From the NCBI RefSeq assembly GCF_900108315.1, contig NZ_FNVB01000015.1, positions 40,226 through 104,225 of the forward strand: a DNA stretch of 64,000 nt. The letters are read 5' to 3'. This DNA comes from Saccharopolyspora kobensis. Its GTDB lineage: Bacteria > Actinomycetota > Actinomycetes > Mycobacteriales > Pseudonocardiaceae. The notes beneath the pieces were generated by a model. The model was not told where the DNA came from. It was given only the letters and a program-made list of their open reading frames with translations, and did not search any database. The position numbers were made by a program, and so were the translations under genes. Shown here piece by piece: positions 25,335 through 38,003 of this stretch (within the stretch, counting starts at the first letter, position 1; every line of letters begins with the position of its first letter).

Positions 25335-26069
25335 ATGGATCTGACGACGTTTGCCGCCACCTCCGCCGAACCGACCGGCTTCACCGGCTGGGTGATCTCC
25401 GTGATGGAGGCCCTCGGCAGCCCCGGCGCCGGGGCCATCGTCGCCCTGGAGAACCTGTTCCCGCCGATCCCCTCCGAGGTGATCCTGCCGCTGGCCGGGT
25501 TCGCCGCCAGCCAGGGCAACATGACGCTCGTCGGCGCGATCCTGTGGACCACGCTCGGTTCGCTGGTCGGCGCCCTCGCGCTCTACGGCATCGGCGCCAC
25601 GCTGGGCCGCGACCGCACCCGCGCCATCGCGGCGAAGCTGCCGCTGGTGAAGATCTCCGACATCGACCGGACCGAGGCGTGGTTCGCCAAGCACGGCGTC
25701 AAGGCGGTGTTCTTCGGCCGCATGATCCCGCTGTTCCGCAGCTTCATCTCGCTGCCCGCAGGCGTCGAGCGCATGCGCCTGAGCACCTTCGCGCTGTTCA
25801 CCACCCTCGGCAGCCTGATCTGGAACACGGTCTTCGTGGTGGCGGGCTACCTGCTCGGCGAGAGCTGGTACCTGGTCGAGGAGTACGCGGGCGTGTTCTC
25901 CAAGGTGGTCCTGGTCCTCGCGGTCCTGGCGGTGGTGGCCTTCATCGCGGTCCGCATCCGCAACAACCGCCGCGGCGGCCCGGCGGCCCAGGTCGAAGAG
26001 GCCCCCACGGTCCAGTTCGCCCGCGTCTCCGCGGAAGCCCCCACCGAGGAGATCCGCCGCCTCCGCTGA
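25335..26069 (+). CDS. DedA/VTT-family membrane protein
   Basis: The 244-residue polytopic inner-membrane protein belongs to the DedA family, linked to undecaprenyl-phosphate or phospholipid flipping and membrane homeostasis. Family motifs are visible: ENLFPPIPSEVILPLAGF near 40 (re-entrant loop, with the conserved Glu) and FGRMIPLFRSFISLPAGVERM near 134 with its conserved arginines. Four to five hydrophobic segments are present, followed by a charged cytosolic tail (from about 212). A strong hairpin follows the stop. Confidence 0.92.
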   Translation: MDLTTFAATSAEPTGFTGWVISVMEALGSPGAGAIVALENLFPPIPSEVILPLAGFAASQGNMTLVGAILWTTLGSLVGALALYGIGATLGRDRTRAIAAKLPLVKISDIDRTEAWFAKHGVKAVFFGRMIPLFRSFISLPAGVERMRLSTFALFTTLGSLIWNTVFVVAGYLLGESWYLVEEYAGVFSKVVLVLAVLAVVAFIAVRIRNNRRGGPAAQVEEAPTVQFARVSAEAPTEEIRRLR

Positions 26070-26116
26070 CGGCCCACCTCGCACCCCGCCACCCGGTGAC
26101 GGGCGGGTGGAAAGCG

Positions 26117-26150
26117 GAAGGCCCCGCTCCCTGGAGGGGGCGGGGCCTTC
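26117..26150. terminator. Bidirectional terminator between dedA and clpC
   Basis: GAAGGCCCCG and CGGGGCCTTC form a perfect 10-bp stem, extended by CTCC/GGAG inside, between the convergent stops. It begins 47 bases after the dedA stop and ends 12 bases from the clpC stop. Confidence 0.85.
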
Positions 26151-26162
26151 GCTTCGGTCGGG

Positions 26163-28715
<2,553 letters not shown>

Positions 28716-28963
28716 TCGCACTCCCTGACTGCTGCGCCGGCGGTCTCGTTGGCTGGGACACGGCTCCTGCATCGCCGATGCCCACGACGGGTTCAGCACT
28801 CTTGAGGACCACTGTAGTAGCCCCACCCGGTCGCGGTCCGTGCCCGCTACGGCCTGCTGCCCACATTCTTGTCCGGCACCCTGACCAACGGCTCGCTGGC
28901 CTGCGGGATTCCGGATCTGCACCTATCGGATGGCCCGTTCCGCTGAGCGCGAACACGGCCCGC

Positions 28964-29799
<836 letters not shown>

Positions 29800-29803
<4 letters not shown>

Positions 29804-30882
29804 GCGCGGACCTCCCGGTAGCGACGGACGAGCAGGTAGATCAGGTACGGCGCGCCCAGGATCGCGGTGACGATGCCGACCGGCAGTTCCAGCGAGCCGA
29901 AGGCGGTTCGCGAGATGACGTCGGCGCCGACCACCAGCGCGGCCCCGAAAACCATCGAGGACAGCAGCGGCGGGCGCGAGGTGTGCGCCAGGCGCAGGGC
30001 GATCTGCGGGGTGGCCAGCGCGACGAACTGGATCGGGCCGGCCGCCGCCGTCGCGATCGACGCCAGCACCACCGCGGCCAGCAGCAGCACGCCGCGGGTC
30101 AGGTCGGTGCGGACGCCCAGCCCGCGGACCGTGTCGTCGTCGAACTGCAGCGCGCCGAGCACGTGCGCGCCGATCAGGGTCAGCGGCACCAGCACGCAGA
30201 GCGCGATGGCCGTGGGCACCACGTGCTCCCAGCCGCGCGCGTTGAGGCTGCCGGTCAGCCACACCAGCGCGCGGCCCGCCTCGTTGACGTCGCCGACGGT
30301 CAGCAGCCAGTAGGTGGCGTTGCCCGCCAGCGCGCTGACGCCGACGCCGACCAGCACCAGGCGGTAGGAGTCCACGCCGCGCCGGTAGGCCAGCCCGTAG
30401 ACCGCGATCCCGGTGAGCAGCCCGCCGGCGAGGGCGACGAGCGGCAGGCCGTAGTCGGCCAGCGCACCGGCCAGGCTGCCCGCGGTGCCGCCGAGCACGA
30501 TCACCGTCGTCGCCGCGGTGCCCGCGCCCCAGGTGATGCCGAGCATGTCCGGGCTGGCCAGCGGGTTGCGCGCGAGGGTCTGCATGATCGCGCCGGACAG
30601 GCCCAGCGCGGCGCCGACCAGCAGCGCGGTCAGCGCTCGCGGCAGCCGCAGCTCCAAGATGATGATCTGCTGCGCCCGGTCGCCGCCGCCGACCAGCGTC
30701 TGCAGCACCTCGACCGGGCTGATCCGGTACTCGCCGAGGCCCACGTCGAGCACGAAGACCGCCAGCAGCAGCACCAGCCCGCCGAGCAGGGCCACCAGCG
30801 GCCGCCAGCGCAGCACGCCGGAGAACGGCCCGAGCCGGGCCGGGCGCCGCCCGGCGACCCCGCTTTCCACCACCTGGGTCAC
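29800..30882 (-). CDS. FecCD-family iron-siderophore permease, subunit 2
   Basis: A 360-residue permease with about nine or ten membrane helices. The FecCD hallmarks are present: RLPRALTALLVGAALGLSGA near 78, followed by NPLASPDMLGITWGAG near 105, and the second-half GPIQFVALATPQIALRLAH with the EAA-like cytoplasmic loop. GTG start overlaps the stop of the first permease (GTGA). It pairs with that permease to form the membrane channel of the importer. Confidence 0.92.
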
Positions 30883-31949
30883 AACCGCACCATCTTCCTG
30901 CGACGCACGAGCGCGATGAAGAACGGGGCGCCGACCATCGCCAGCATCACCCCGACCTGGACTTCGGAGGGCCGCGCCACGATGCGCCCGAGCACGTCGG
31001 CCAGCAGCACCAGCGCGGCGCCGAGCAGTCCGGCGAAGGGCAGCAGCCAGCGGTAGTCGGCGCCGGTGAAGAACCTGGCCACGTGCGGCACGATCAGCCC
31101 GACGAAGCCGATCGGCCCGCAGATCGCGACCGCGCTGCCGACCAGGACCGCGATCGCGGCGATCCCGGCCCGGCGCGACCACTCCACCCGGTGGCCCAGC
31201 GAGCGGGCGACGTCCTCGCCGAGCGACAGCGCGTTCAGGCCGCCCGCGTTGGTCAGCGCCAGCACCATGCCGATCAGCACGAACGGCAGCACCTGCGGGA
31301 TCACCGAGGGATCGGTGACCGCGATCGAGCCGACCTTCCAGAACCGGTAGGTGTCCATCGTCTGCTGGTCGGTGAGCACCAGCGCCGAGGTGATCGCCTG
31401 CAGCAGGAAGCTGATCGCGGTGCCCGCCAGCGCCAGCGTCACCGGCGTCGGGCCGCCGCGGCCGATCGAGCCGATGGCGAACACCGCCAGCGCGCCCAGC
31501 ATCGCCCCGGCGAAGCCGAACCAGATGAAGCCCACCAGCGTCGTGACGCTGAAGGTGTAGATCGCGAGCACCACGCCGAGCGCGGCGCCCTGGGTGATGC
31601 CGAGGATGCCGGGATCGGCGATGGGGTTGCGGGTGTGGCCCTGCATCAGCGCTCCGGCCAGGCCCAGCGCGGCCCCGGCCAGCACGCCGACGATGGTGCG
31701 CGGCACCCGCAGCTCGCGGATGATCAGGTCGTTCTCGGTGCCCGTCGGCTGGAACAGGCCGCTCCACACCTCGGTCAGCGGGATCGTCTTGGCCCCGACC
31801 ACGACGCTGAGCACGCAGCTGACCAGGAGCGCCACCACCAGCACCGCGATGCCGATGAGCCGCCTGCGGCGCCGTTCGCGCAGGCGGGCGCCGCCGGGCG
31901 CGACCTGCTCGGCTGCGCGTGGACCGTCGACGGCCAGGCTGCCACTCAC
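30879..31949 (-). CDS. FecCD-family iron-siderophore permease, subunit 1
   Basis: The 356-residue polytopic permease has the same hallmarks as its neighbour: RELRVPRTIVGVLAGAALGL near 77, NPIADPGILGITQGAALG near 106, and GPIGFVGLIVPHVARFFTG near 275, which is the conserved cytoplasmic loop contacting the ATPase. A basic cytosolic N-terminus precedes the first helix. The GTG at 31949 is chosen because AGAGGGAGTGGG lies just upstream; a GTG at 31973 would add 8 residues. The gene is first in the operon and has an iron box 36 bases upstream of its start. Confidence 0.92.
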   Translation of the reverse strand: MSGSLAVDGPRAAEQVAPGGARLRERRRRRLIGIAVLVVALLVSCVLSVVVGAKTIPLTEVWSGLFQPTGTENDLIIRELRVPRTIVGVLAGAALGLAGALMQGHTRNPIADPGILGITQGAALGVVLAIYTFSVTTLVGFIWFGFAGAMLGALAVFAIGSIGRGGPTPVTLALAGTAISFLLQAITSALVLTDQQTMDTYRFWKVGSIAVTDPSVIPQVLPFVLIGMVLALTNAGGLNALSLGEDVARSLGHRVEWSRRAGIAAIAVLVGSAVAICGPIGFVGLIVPHVARFFTGADYRWLLPFAGLLGAALVLLADVLGRIVARPSEVQVGVMLAMVGAPFFIALVRRRKMVRL

Positions 31950-31984
31950 GTCCCACTCCCTCTGCCGGATCACCCGATCGGTGC

Positions 31985-32003
31985 TTAGGTTAGGCCCACC
32001 TAA
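31985..32003. promoter_or_regulatory. Iron box (IdeR/DtxR-type operator)
   Basis: TTAGGTTAGGCCCACCTAA agrees closely with the known 19-bp palindromic consensus (TTAGGTTAG-C-CTAACCTAA class). It lies just upstream of the first permease gene. The importer is therefore likely repressed by an IdeR/DtxR-type regulator when iron is sufficient. The regulator itself is not in the window. Confidence 0.85.
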
Positions 32004-32132
32004 GCATGTCGCACAGGGCGGGGCGCAATGTCCACCGTCACACCGGATCGGCGGGTCCGCAGGCGGAAATCACCGCGGAAAGATCATTGCCGCTTTTCGC
32101 GATTCGCGTTGAATAGCGTTATCCGAACGCAA

Positions 32133-32175
32133 CGAGGGGCGCCCGCCCGGCACTTCGCCGGGCCGACGCCCCTCG
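32133..32175 (-). terminator. Hairpin downstream of lsr2
   Basis: CGAGGGGC pairs with GCCCCTCG, enclosing an inner CCCGGC-ACTTC-GCCGGG stem, about 90 bases after the lsr2 stop. It may terminate lsr2 transcripts before they read into the importer promoter. Confidence 0.5.
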
Positions 32176-32263
32176 ACCGCACAACTCGCACCACTGCGGG
32201 ATCAGCGGTCCGCCCCGACCGGGACAGCCCCCGCAGCACCGCGAAAAGCGAGGCGGAACCGGG

Positions 32264-32620
32264 TCAGTTCGCCTGGTGGTACTGCTCCACGATGTCGGCC
32301 GGGATCCGGCCCCGGTCCGACACCTTCAGGCCGCGCTTGCGGGCCCATTCCCGAATGGCCTGGTTCTGCTCGCGATCCGCGCTCGTGGAACCGCCCGCGG
32401 AACGCGCACCGGCGCCACCCGGACGCGGTCCCGGCTTCTTCCGGCCGCCCGCCCGCCGCGCGTTGGAGACGTAGTTCGCCAGAGCGTCCCGCAACTCGCC
32501 GGCATTGTCGGCGGAAAGGTCGATCTGGTAGGACACGCCGTCCAATCCGAACTCGACGGTTTCGTCGGCCTGGCCGCCGTCCAGATCGTCGACAAGAGTG
32601 ACCGTGACCTTCTGCGCCAT
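32264..32620 (-). CDS. lsr2: Nucleoid-associated protein Lsr2
   Basis: H-NS-like protein that bridges AT-rich DNA and silences horizontally acquired genes and secondary-metabolism loci. The 118-residue sequence has the N-terminal dimerisation domain (MAQKVTVTLVDDLDGGQADE) and the C-terminal DNA-binding domain with the AT-hook-like RGR (KVSDRGRIPADIVEQY). A basic Gly/Pro/Arg linker (RRAGGRKKPGPRPGG) joins them. ATG at MAQKV has GGGGAGGAC upstream. It is next to lysS, as in mycobacteria. Confidence 0.97.
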   Translation of the reverse strand: MAQKVTVTLVDDLDGGQADETVEFGLDGVSYQIDLSADNAGELRDALANYVSNARRAGGRKKPGPRPGGAGARSAGGSTSADREQNQAIREWARKRGLKVSDRGRIPADIVEQYHQAN

Positions 32621-32803
32621 CTTCGAAGTCCTCCCCGGGAGAGCTAAATGTGCCAGAACGGGACAGCGCGAACCGCTGGGAGCGAACTCCCCCGCAAGTA
32701 CTCCAATAGCCGTCACCGATGGATTCTGGGCTCAGGTTAGCGCAGTAACTGCGATAATGCACTCACCTCTGCCCGAAAATTCACCTCGACGGCCCTGATC
32801 GGG

Positions 32804-34324
32804 TCATTCCGGCCGGACCAGCGGGAACAGGATCGTCTCCCGGATACCGAGACCGGTCAACGCCATCAACAACCGGTCGATACCCATTCCGACGCCACCG
32901 CTGGGCGGCATTCCGTACTCGAGCGCGCGCAGAAAGTCCTCGTCGACCGGCATCGCCTCGTCGTCCCCGGCCGCCGCGAGCGCGGCCTGTTCCTCCAGGC
33001 GAGCGCGCTCCACCACCGGGTCGACCAGCTCGGAGTAGCCGGTCGCCAGCTCGAAGCCGCGGACGTAGAGGTCCCACTTCTCGGCCAGCCCCGGCTGCTC
33101 CCGGTGCTGCCGGGTGAGCGGGGAGGTCTCCACCGGGAAGTCGCGAACGAACGTCGGAGCGCTCAAATGGTCGCCGATCAGGTGCTCCCACAGCTCCTCG
33201 ACGAGCTTTCCGTGCCCGTGCGCCGGATCGGTCTGCAATCCGTGCGAGTCGGCGTGCTTGCGCAGCACCTCCACCGGAGTTTCCGGGGTGATCTCCGAAT
33301 CGAGCGCTTCGGACAGCGAGTCGTACATCCGGATCGACGTCCACTCGCCCGACAGGTCGTACTCGGTTCCGTCGAACCAGGTGACCACCTGCGAACCGGC
33401 GATCTTCTCCGCCGCCTCCTGGATCAGGGACCTTGTCAGCGCGGCCATGTCGTTGTAATCGGCGTACGCCTGGTAGAACTCCAACATGGCGAACTCCGGG
33501 GAGTGGGAAGAATCACTCCCCTCGTTGCGGAAGTTCCGGTTGATCTCGAAAACCCTCTCGATCCCACCGACCACGCAACGCTTCAGGTACAACTCCGGTG
33601 CGATCCGGAGGAACAGATCCATGTCGAAGGCGTTCGAATGCGTCACGAACGGGCGCGCGGCGGCACCGCCCTGCAACGTCTGCAGCATCGGGGTTTCCAC
33701 CTCGACGAAACCGCGCCGGTCGAACGATTCCCGCAACGAGCGCTGCACCGCGGCCCGAGTGCGCACGGTGTCCGCGGCCTGCTTTCGGACGATCAGGTCG
33801 ACATAGCGCTGCCGGACCCGCATTTCCTCGCCGAGTTCCTTGTGCATGACCGGCAGCGGGCGCAGCGACTTGGCCGCCATTCGCCATTCATCGGCCATCA
33901 CGGACAACTCGCCTCGACGGGAGGTGATCACCTCGCCGTGCACGAAGACGTGGTCGCCGAGATCGACGTCGCTCTTCCACATGGCCAGCGCGTCCTCGCC
34001 GACCTGCTTCAGGCTGAGCATCGCCTGGAGCTCGGTGCCGTCGCCCGCGCGCAGCGTGGCGAAGCAGAGCTTGCCGGTGTTGCGCAGGAACATCACGCGG
34101 CCGGCGACGCCGACCTGCGCGCCGGTGGCGGTGTCCGGCTCCAGCCCCTGGTGGGCGGCGCGGACCTCCGCGAGCTCGTGCGTGATCGGCAGGGTCACCG
34201 GGTACGGGTCGACTCCGGCGTCGAGCAGGCGCTCCCGCTTCTCCCGCCGGACCCGCATCTGCTCCGGCAGGTCGTCAACGCCGTCGTCGCTGGTTGCCGG
34301 GGGAATGGAACGGTCCTCAGTCAC
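32804..34324 (-). CDS. lysS: Lysyl-tRNA synthetase (class II)
   Basis: Charges tRNA-Lys in the cytosol. The enzyme has an N-terminal OB-fold anticodon-binding domain (about 40-160) and a class II catalytic core with motif 2 (INRNFRNEGSDSSHSPEFAM near 270) and motif 3 (GGVGMGIDRLLMALTG near 475) intact. Family length is about 500. No strong ribosome binding site is visible; the GTG at 34324 (VTEDRS) is preferred over a TTG three codons earlier. Located between coaX and lsr2 as in mycobacteria; no membrane (LysX-type) extension is present. Confidence 0.95.
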   Translation of the reverse strand: MTEDRSIPPATSDDGVDDLPEQMRVRREKRERLLDAGVDPYPVTLPITHELAEVRAAHQGLEPDTATGAQVGVAGRVMFLRNTGKLCFATLRAGDGTELQAMLSLKQVGEDALAMWKSDVDLGDHVFVHGEVITSRRGELSVMADEWRMAAKSLRPLPVMHKELGEEMRVRQRYVDLIVRKQAADTVRTRAAVQRSLRESFDRRGFVEVETPMLQTLQGGAAARPFVTHSNAFDMDLFLRIAPELYLKRCVVGGIERVFEINRNFRNEGSDSSHSPEFAMLEFYQAYADYNDMAALTRSLIQEAAEKIAGSQVVTWFDGTEYDLSGEWTSIRMYDSLSEALDSEITPETPVEVLRKHADSHGLQTDPAHGHGKLVEELWEHLIGDHLSAPTFVRDFPVETSPLTRQHREQPGLAEKWDLYVRGFELATGYSELVDPVVERARLEEQAALAAAGDDEAMPVDEDFLRALEYGMPPSGGVGMGIDRLLMALTGLGIRETILFPLVRPE

Positions 34325-34405
34325 GGAGAACAAGGGTACGGTTCCGCCGTTTCACCGAATGAGCAGGGCCATCGCTCGGTGCGGCGGAGGTTTGGCGTCC
34401 GTGGT

Positions 34406-34449
34406 CCGTGAGCGTTTTGGGGTGTCATAGCGCCCCAAAGCGCTCACGG
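34406..34449. repeat. Family A palindrome, copy 4
   Basis: CCGTGAGCGTTTTGGGG arm, TGTCATAGCG centre, right arm ending CGCTCACGG with one mismatch. It begins 20 bases after the coaX stop, between coaX and lysS on the same strand, so it may uncouple the two genes. Confidence 0.85.
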
Positions 34450-34469
34450 GAGCCGACCGGGCGGCGCGT

Positions 34470-35273
34470 TCAGGCCCGGCTGAAGTTCCGGTCGTAGACC
34501 AGGCGCAGGCCGAGCAGGGTGAGGTCGGGGACGTGGTGGGTGATCGTCGTCGACTCCGACACCACCAGCGGCGCCAGGCCGCCCGTGGCCAGGACCGTGG
34601 TGGGGCCGCCGTGGGTGGCCTCCAGCTCCGCCACGATGCGGCGGACCAGGCCGTCCACCTGCCCGGCGAAGCCGTAGAGGATGCCGGACTGGAGGCACTC
34701 CACGGTGTTCTTGCCGATCACCGAGCGCGGCCGGACCAGCTCCACCTTGCGCAGCTGCGCGGCGCGGGAGGCCAGCGCGTCCAGCGAGATCTCGACGCCC
34801 GGGGCGAACGCGCCGCCCAGGAACTCGCCCTTGGACGAGATCACGTCGATGTTGGTGGAGGTGCCGAAGTCGACCACCACGCAGTTGGTGGCGTGCAGGT
34901 GGTGCGCGGCGAGGGTGTTGATCACCCGGTCCGCGCCGACCTCCTTCGGGTTGTCGACCAGCAGCGGGACCCCGGTGCGCACGCCCGGCTCGACGACCAC
35001 GCGCGGCACGTCGTTCCAGTACCTGCCGAGCATGACGCGCAGTTCGCGCAGCAGCGCGGGCACCGTGGACAGGGCGGCGATGCCGGTGATCCGGTCGGCG
35101 TGGTCGCCGAGCAGGCCGCGCATGGTCAGCGCCATCTCGTCCGCGGTCATCCGCGGCTCGGTGCGCATCCGCCAGTCGTGCACCAGCGTCGAGGCGATGT
35201 CGGAGCTGTCCGACTCCTCGTCGTAGAGGCCCAGCACGATGTTGGTGTTTCCGACGTCGATGGCCAGCAGCAC
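34470..35273 (-). CDS. coaX: Type III pantothenate kinase
   Basis: First enzyme of CoA synthesis from pantothenate (type III, needs K+ or NH4+, not feedback-inhibited by CoA). The 267-residue protein has the ASKHA phosphate-binding motif (LLAIDVGNTNIVLGLYD at 2-18), the PHOSPHATE 2-like VVVDFGTSTNIDVI near 128, and the acceptor/adenosine regions GAFAPGVEIS and LATGGLAPLV. The start is GTG at 35273, with GGAAGGA upstream. Together with panD and panC on the same strand it gives a pantothenate-to-phosphopantothenate block. Confidence 0.95.
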   Translation of the reverse strand: MLLAIDVGNTNIVLGLYDEESDSSDIASTLVHDWRMRTEPRMTADEMALTMRGLLGDHADRITGIAALSTVPALLRELRVMLGRYWNDVPRVVVEPGVRTGVPLLVDNPKEVGADRVINTLAAHHLHATNCVVVDFGTSTNIDVISSKGEFLGGAFAPGVEISLDALASRAAQLRKVELVRPRSVIGKNTVECLQSGILYGFAGQVDGLVRRIVAELEATHGGPTTVLATGGLAPLVVSESTTITHHVPDLTLLGLRLVYDRNFSRA

Positions 35274-35390
35274 CGCTTCGTCCTTCCGTGCCGGTTGATC
35301 TGGTAACTGTCGGCGGAGCCGTCCGCGCTCGTGCGAGCGGCGCCAGCCGCTTTGAGCACGTATGCATGGTGACCACCGGCGGGTTCTGAG

Positions 35391-35500
35391 TGCCTTTTCC
35401 GGCGAGGACGGCCCCTGCGCCGTGCATCGGACAGGGCGCCCGCGGTCCGGAGAAGCACTCAGGTTCCGCTGGGCGGCCACCCGAGCAACGCGACCGCTGA
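35391..35500. repeat. Family D dispersed repeat, copy 2
   Basis: Between coaX and panD. Carries GGTTCTGAGTG, GGCGAGGACGGCC, GTGCATCGGACA, GCACTCAGGTTCCGC and GGCGGCCACC, in the same order as copies 1 and 3. It begins just 7 bases from the panD stop. Confidence 0.65.
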
Positions 35501-35507
35501 CATGCGC

Positions 35508-35984
35508 TCAGTGCTCGGGTTGCTGCAGGAGGGCGTCCAGCTTGGCCGCGTCGTCGGTTTCCGCCGGGGATTCGGCGATCACCGCGGCGCTGGTCAGGCC
35601 GGAGCCCTCCGGCGCGACGCCGGGCTGGTCGCCGGTCTCCAGGATCCGGTTGTCGGCGTCCACGAAGATCACCTTCGGCCGGAACGACCGCGCCTCCAGC
35701 TCGTCCATCACGCCGTAGGACAGCAGGATCACGATGTCACCGGGCTCGATCAGGTGCGCGGCGGCGCCGTTGATCCCGATCACGCCGGAGCCGCGCTCGC
35801 CGGTGATCACGTAGGTCTCCAGGCGGGCGCCGTTGGTGACGTCCACGATGGCGACCTGCTCGCCCTCCAGCAGGTCCGCGGCGTCCATCAGATCGGCGTC
35901 CACCGTCACCGAGCCGACGTAGTGCAGATCGGCCTGGGTCACCGTGGCCCGGTGGATCTTGGACTTCAACATGGTGCGGAACAT
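35508..35984 (-). CDS. panD: Aspartate 1-decarboxylase (pyruvoyl-dependent)
   Basis: Makes beta-alanine for pantothenate. The 158-residue proenzyme has the self-cleavage site at Gly24-Ser25 (HYVGSVTVD), which generates the pyruvoyl group, plus the conserved NGARLETYVITGERGSG and NGAAAHLIEPGD segments. The C-terminal tail beyond about residue 120 is longer than in E. coli and low in conservation, as in other actinobacteria. It is preceded by panC with a spacing of 82 bases. Confidence 0.95.
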   Translation of the reverse strand: MFRTMLKSKIHRATVTQADLHYVGSVTVDADLMDAADLLEGEQVAIVDVTNGARLETYVITGERGSGVIGINGAAAHLIEPGDIVILLSYGVMDELEARSFRPKVIFVDADNRILETGDQPGVAPEGSGLTSAAVIAESPAETDDAAKLDALLQQPEH

Positions 35985-36066
35985 CGCTGACCTCCTACGG
36001 CCGGTACCGCATCGTCTCGCCGACGTATCTTGCGCGATGCCGCGGTGGCTCCCACCGTCGGCCCGC

Positions 36067-36945
36067 TCAGCCCTGCTCCTGCGCGCTCAGCAGCACCATG
36101 GCGTTGTCGAGCAGCCTGGTGGTGCCCGCGCGGGCCGCCACCAGCAGCCTCGCCTCGCCCTCCGCGGGCACCGGCCCGAGCTCGGGATCGCGCAGCTCCA
36201 GGTAGTCGAGCCGCAGCGACGGTTCGGTGGCCAGCACCTCGCCGGCGGCCTTGAGCACCGCGTCCGCGCCCGCCGGTCCGGCGTGCGAACCGGCCGCCAG
36301 GGCGGCCGAGATCGCCAGCGCCGCGGCGCGCTGCTCGTCGCTGAGGTAGGCGTTGCGGGAGGACAGCGCCAGGCCGTCGGCTTCCCGCACGGTGGGGATG
36401 CCCTGGATGCGCGCGTCCAGGTTCAGCTCGCGCGCCATCCGCCGGATCAGCACCAGCTGCTGGTAGTCCTTCTCGCCGAAGAACGCCAGGTCCGGGCGGA
36501 CGATGTTGAGCAGCTTCAGGACCACGGTGAGCACGCCGTCGAAGTGACCCGGCCGGACCGCGCCCTCCAGCTGCTCGCCGAGCGGTCCGGAGTGGACGGT
36601 CAGCTGCGGGTCGGTGCCGTACATCTGCTCGACCGACGGCGCGAAGACCAGCTCCACCCCGGCCTCGCGGCACAGCTGGAGGTCCGACTCGAAGCTGCGC
36701 GGGTAGCGGTCGAAGTCCTCGTGCGGCCCGAACTGCAGCGGGTTCACGAAGATCGACACGACCACCACCGCGTTGATGTCGCGGCGGGCCCGCTCGATCA
36801 GCTCCAGGTGCCCGCGGTGCAGGGCGCCCATGGTCGGCACCAGGTGGATCTTGCGGCCGGTGGCCCGCAGCGCGCGGGTGACCTTCGCCAGCTCGGCGGG
36901 TTCGCGGTGCACGGTCAGCGCACCGCGCTCGAAAGCTGCGCTCAT
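36067..36945 (-). CDS. panC: Pantothenate synthetase
   Basis: ATP-dependent ligation of pantoate and beta-alanine. The 292-residue protein has the HIGH-like VPTMGALHRGHLELIERA near 38-55, FGEKDYQQLVLIRRM near 153 and LSSRNAYLSDEQR near 192, all binding ATP or pantoyl-adenylate. The ATG at MSAAFERG is preferred; an upstream in-frame extension is possible but is not expected in the family. It is co-directional with the DUF2520 gene 28 bases upstream. Confidence 0.95.
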   Translation of the reverse strand: MSAAFERGALTVHREPAELAKVTRALRATGRKIHLVPTMGALHRGHLELIERARRDINAVVVVSIFVNPLQFGPHEDFDRYPRSFESDLQLCREAGVELVFAPSVEQMYGTDPQLTVHSGPLGEQLEGAVRPGHFDGVLTVVLKLLNIVRPDLAFFGEKDYQQLVLIRRMARELNLDARIQGIPTVREADGLALSSRNAYLSDEQRAAALAISAALAAGSHAGPAGADAVLKAAGEVLATEPSLRLDYLELRDPELGPVPAEGEARLLVAARAGTTRLLDNAMVLLSAQEQG

Positions 36946-36973
36946 CACGACTCCAGGGTTCGGCGCGCCGTGA

Positions 36974-37870
36974 TCACGACGGCTCTTCGTCAAGTGCTTC
37001 GCGGACCTCGGCGGCGCCGTCCGCGCGCAGGACGCCCGCGCGCTCGCTCCGCTCGGCGGTCCGCCTGGCCAGCTCCCGGTAGCCGTCGACGACGTCCGGG
37101 TTCGCCTCGCGCAGGGCGGCGAGGTGCGCGCGGACCGTGCCCGCGTCGCCGCGCATCACCGGGCCGGTGATCGCGCGGTCGCCGAAGCGCAGCGCGTTGT
37201 CCAGCGACGCGGACAGGATCGGGGCCATGACGCGGTCGGCGTTGTCGACGCCCGCACCGCGCAGCAGCTCCGCGCATTCGTTGACCAGCGTGATCAGGTG
37301 GTTCGCGCCGTGGGTGAGCGCGGCGTGGTACAGCCGCCGGGACTCCTCCGGCACGCGCACCGGCTCCATCCCCAGCTCCAGGGCCAGCGCCTCCGCCACG
37401 CTCCAACCGGCCTCGTCCGCGGTGGAGGCCGTGACGGCCATGCAGGCGTTGGCGAGCCGTTCGACGTCCTCGGCCCGGCCGGTGAAGGTCATCGCCGGGT
37501 GCAGCGCCAAGGGCAGCACGCCGATCTCGGCCGCCGCCGCGAGCGCGGAGACCCCGTGCGCACCGGAGGTGTGCGCGATGATCTGGCCCGCGCGCAGCGA
37601 TCCGGTGGCGACCAGGCCGCGGACCAGGCCGGAGATCGCGTCGTCCGGGACGGCCAGCAGCACCAGGTCGGCCTGCTTGGCGACCTCGTCCGGCGGCAGC
37701 ACGGCCACCTCGGGGAGCATTTCTTCCGCGCGGCGCAGCGACGCCTCGGACACCGCGGATACCGCGACCACCTGGTGTCCAGCTCGCTGCAACGCCGCGC
37801 CCAGCACGGCACCCACCCGGCCCGCGGAGATCACTCCGACGCGCAGCCGAGGGCCCGTGCGACCAGACAT
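36974..37870 (-). CDS. Rossmann-fold and DUF2520 domain protein (NADP oxidoreductase-like)
   Basis: The 298-residue protein has an N-terminal dinucleotide-binding domain (RVGVISAGRVGAVLGAALQRAG; GxGxxG replaced by SAGRVG) and a C-terminal helical DUF2520 domain similar to 6-phosphogluconate/ketopantoate reductase families. It is always beside panC in mycobacteria (Rv3603c), so a role as a ketopantoate reductase or in pantothenate/CoA metabolism is plausible, but no activity is established that I know of. The ATG at 37870 is preferred since GGAGGAC precedes it; an ATG at 37888 is the alternative. Confidence 0.82.
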   Translation of the reverse strand: MSGRTGPRLRVGVISAGRVGAVLGAALQRAGHQVVAVSAVSEASLRRAEEMLPEVAVLPPDEVAKQADLVLLAVPDDAISGLVRGLVATGSLRAGQIIAHTSGAHGVSALAAAAEIGVLPLALHPAMTFTGRAEDVERLANACMAVTASTADEAGWSVAEALALELGMEPVRVPEESRRLYHAALTHGANHLITLVNECAELLRGAGVDNADRVMAPILSASLDNALRFGDRAITGPVMRGDAGTVRAHLAALREANPDVVDGYRELARRTAERSERAGVLRADGAAEVREALDEEPS

Positions 37871-38003
37871 CGCCACGTCGTCCTCCATACCGTTCCAGTC
37901 CCAACCTCCGGGTACCGGACAGCAGCGCGAGACTAGCCCGCCAACGGCCCGCCGAAGGGCCCCGGGTGGCGAGCACCACGCCCCGCCCGCGTCCGCCCCC
38001 CGC

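Noticed and set aside
28938..28955. ClgR-type operator upstream of clpC
   Set aside because: A CGC-N5-GCG core with GTTC/GAAC flanks is present, but the flanks and inner bases depart from the consensus and it is over 200 bases from the clpC start.
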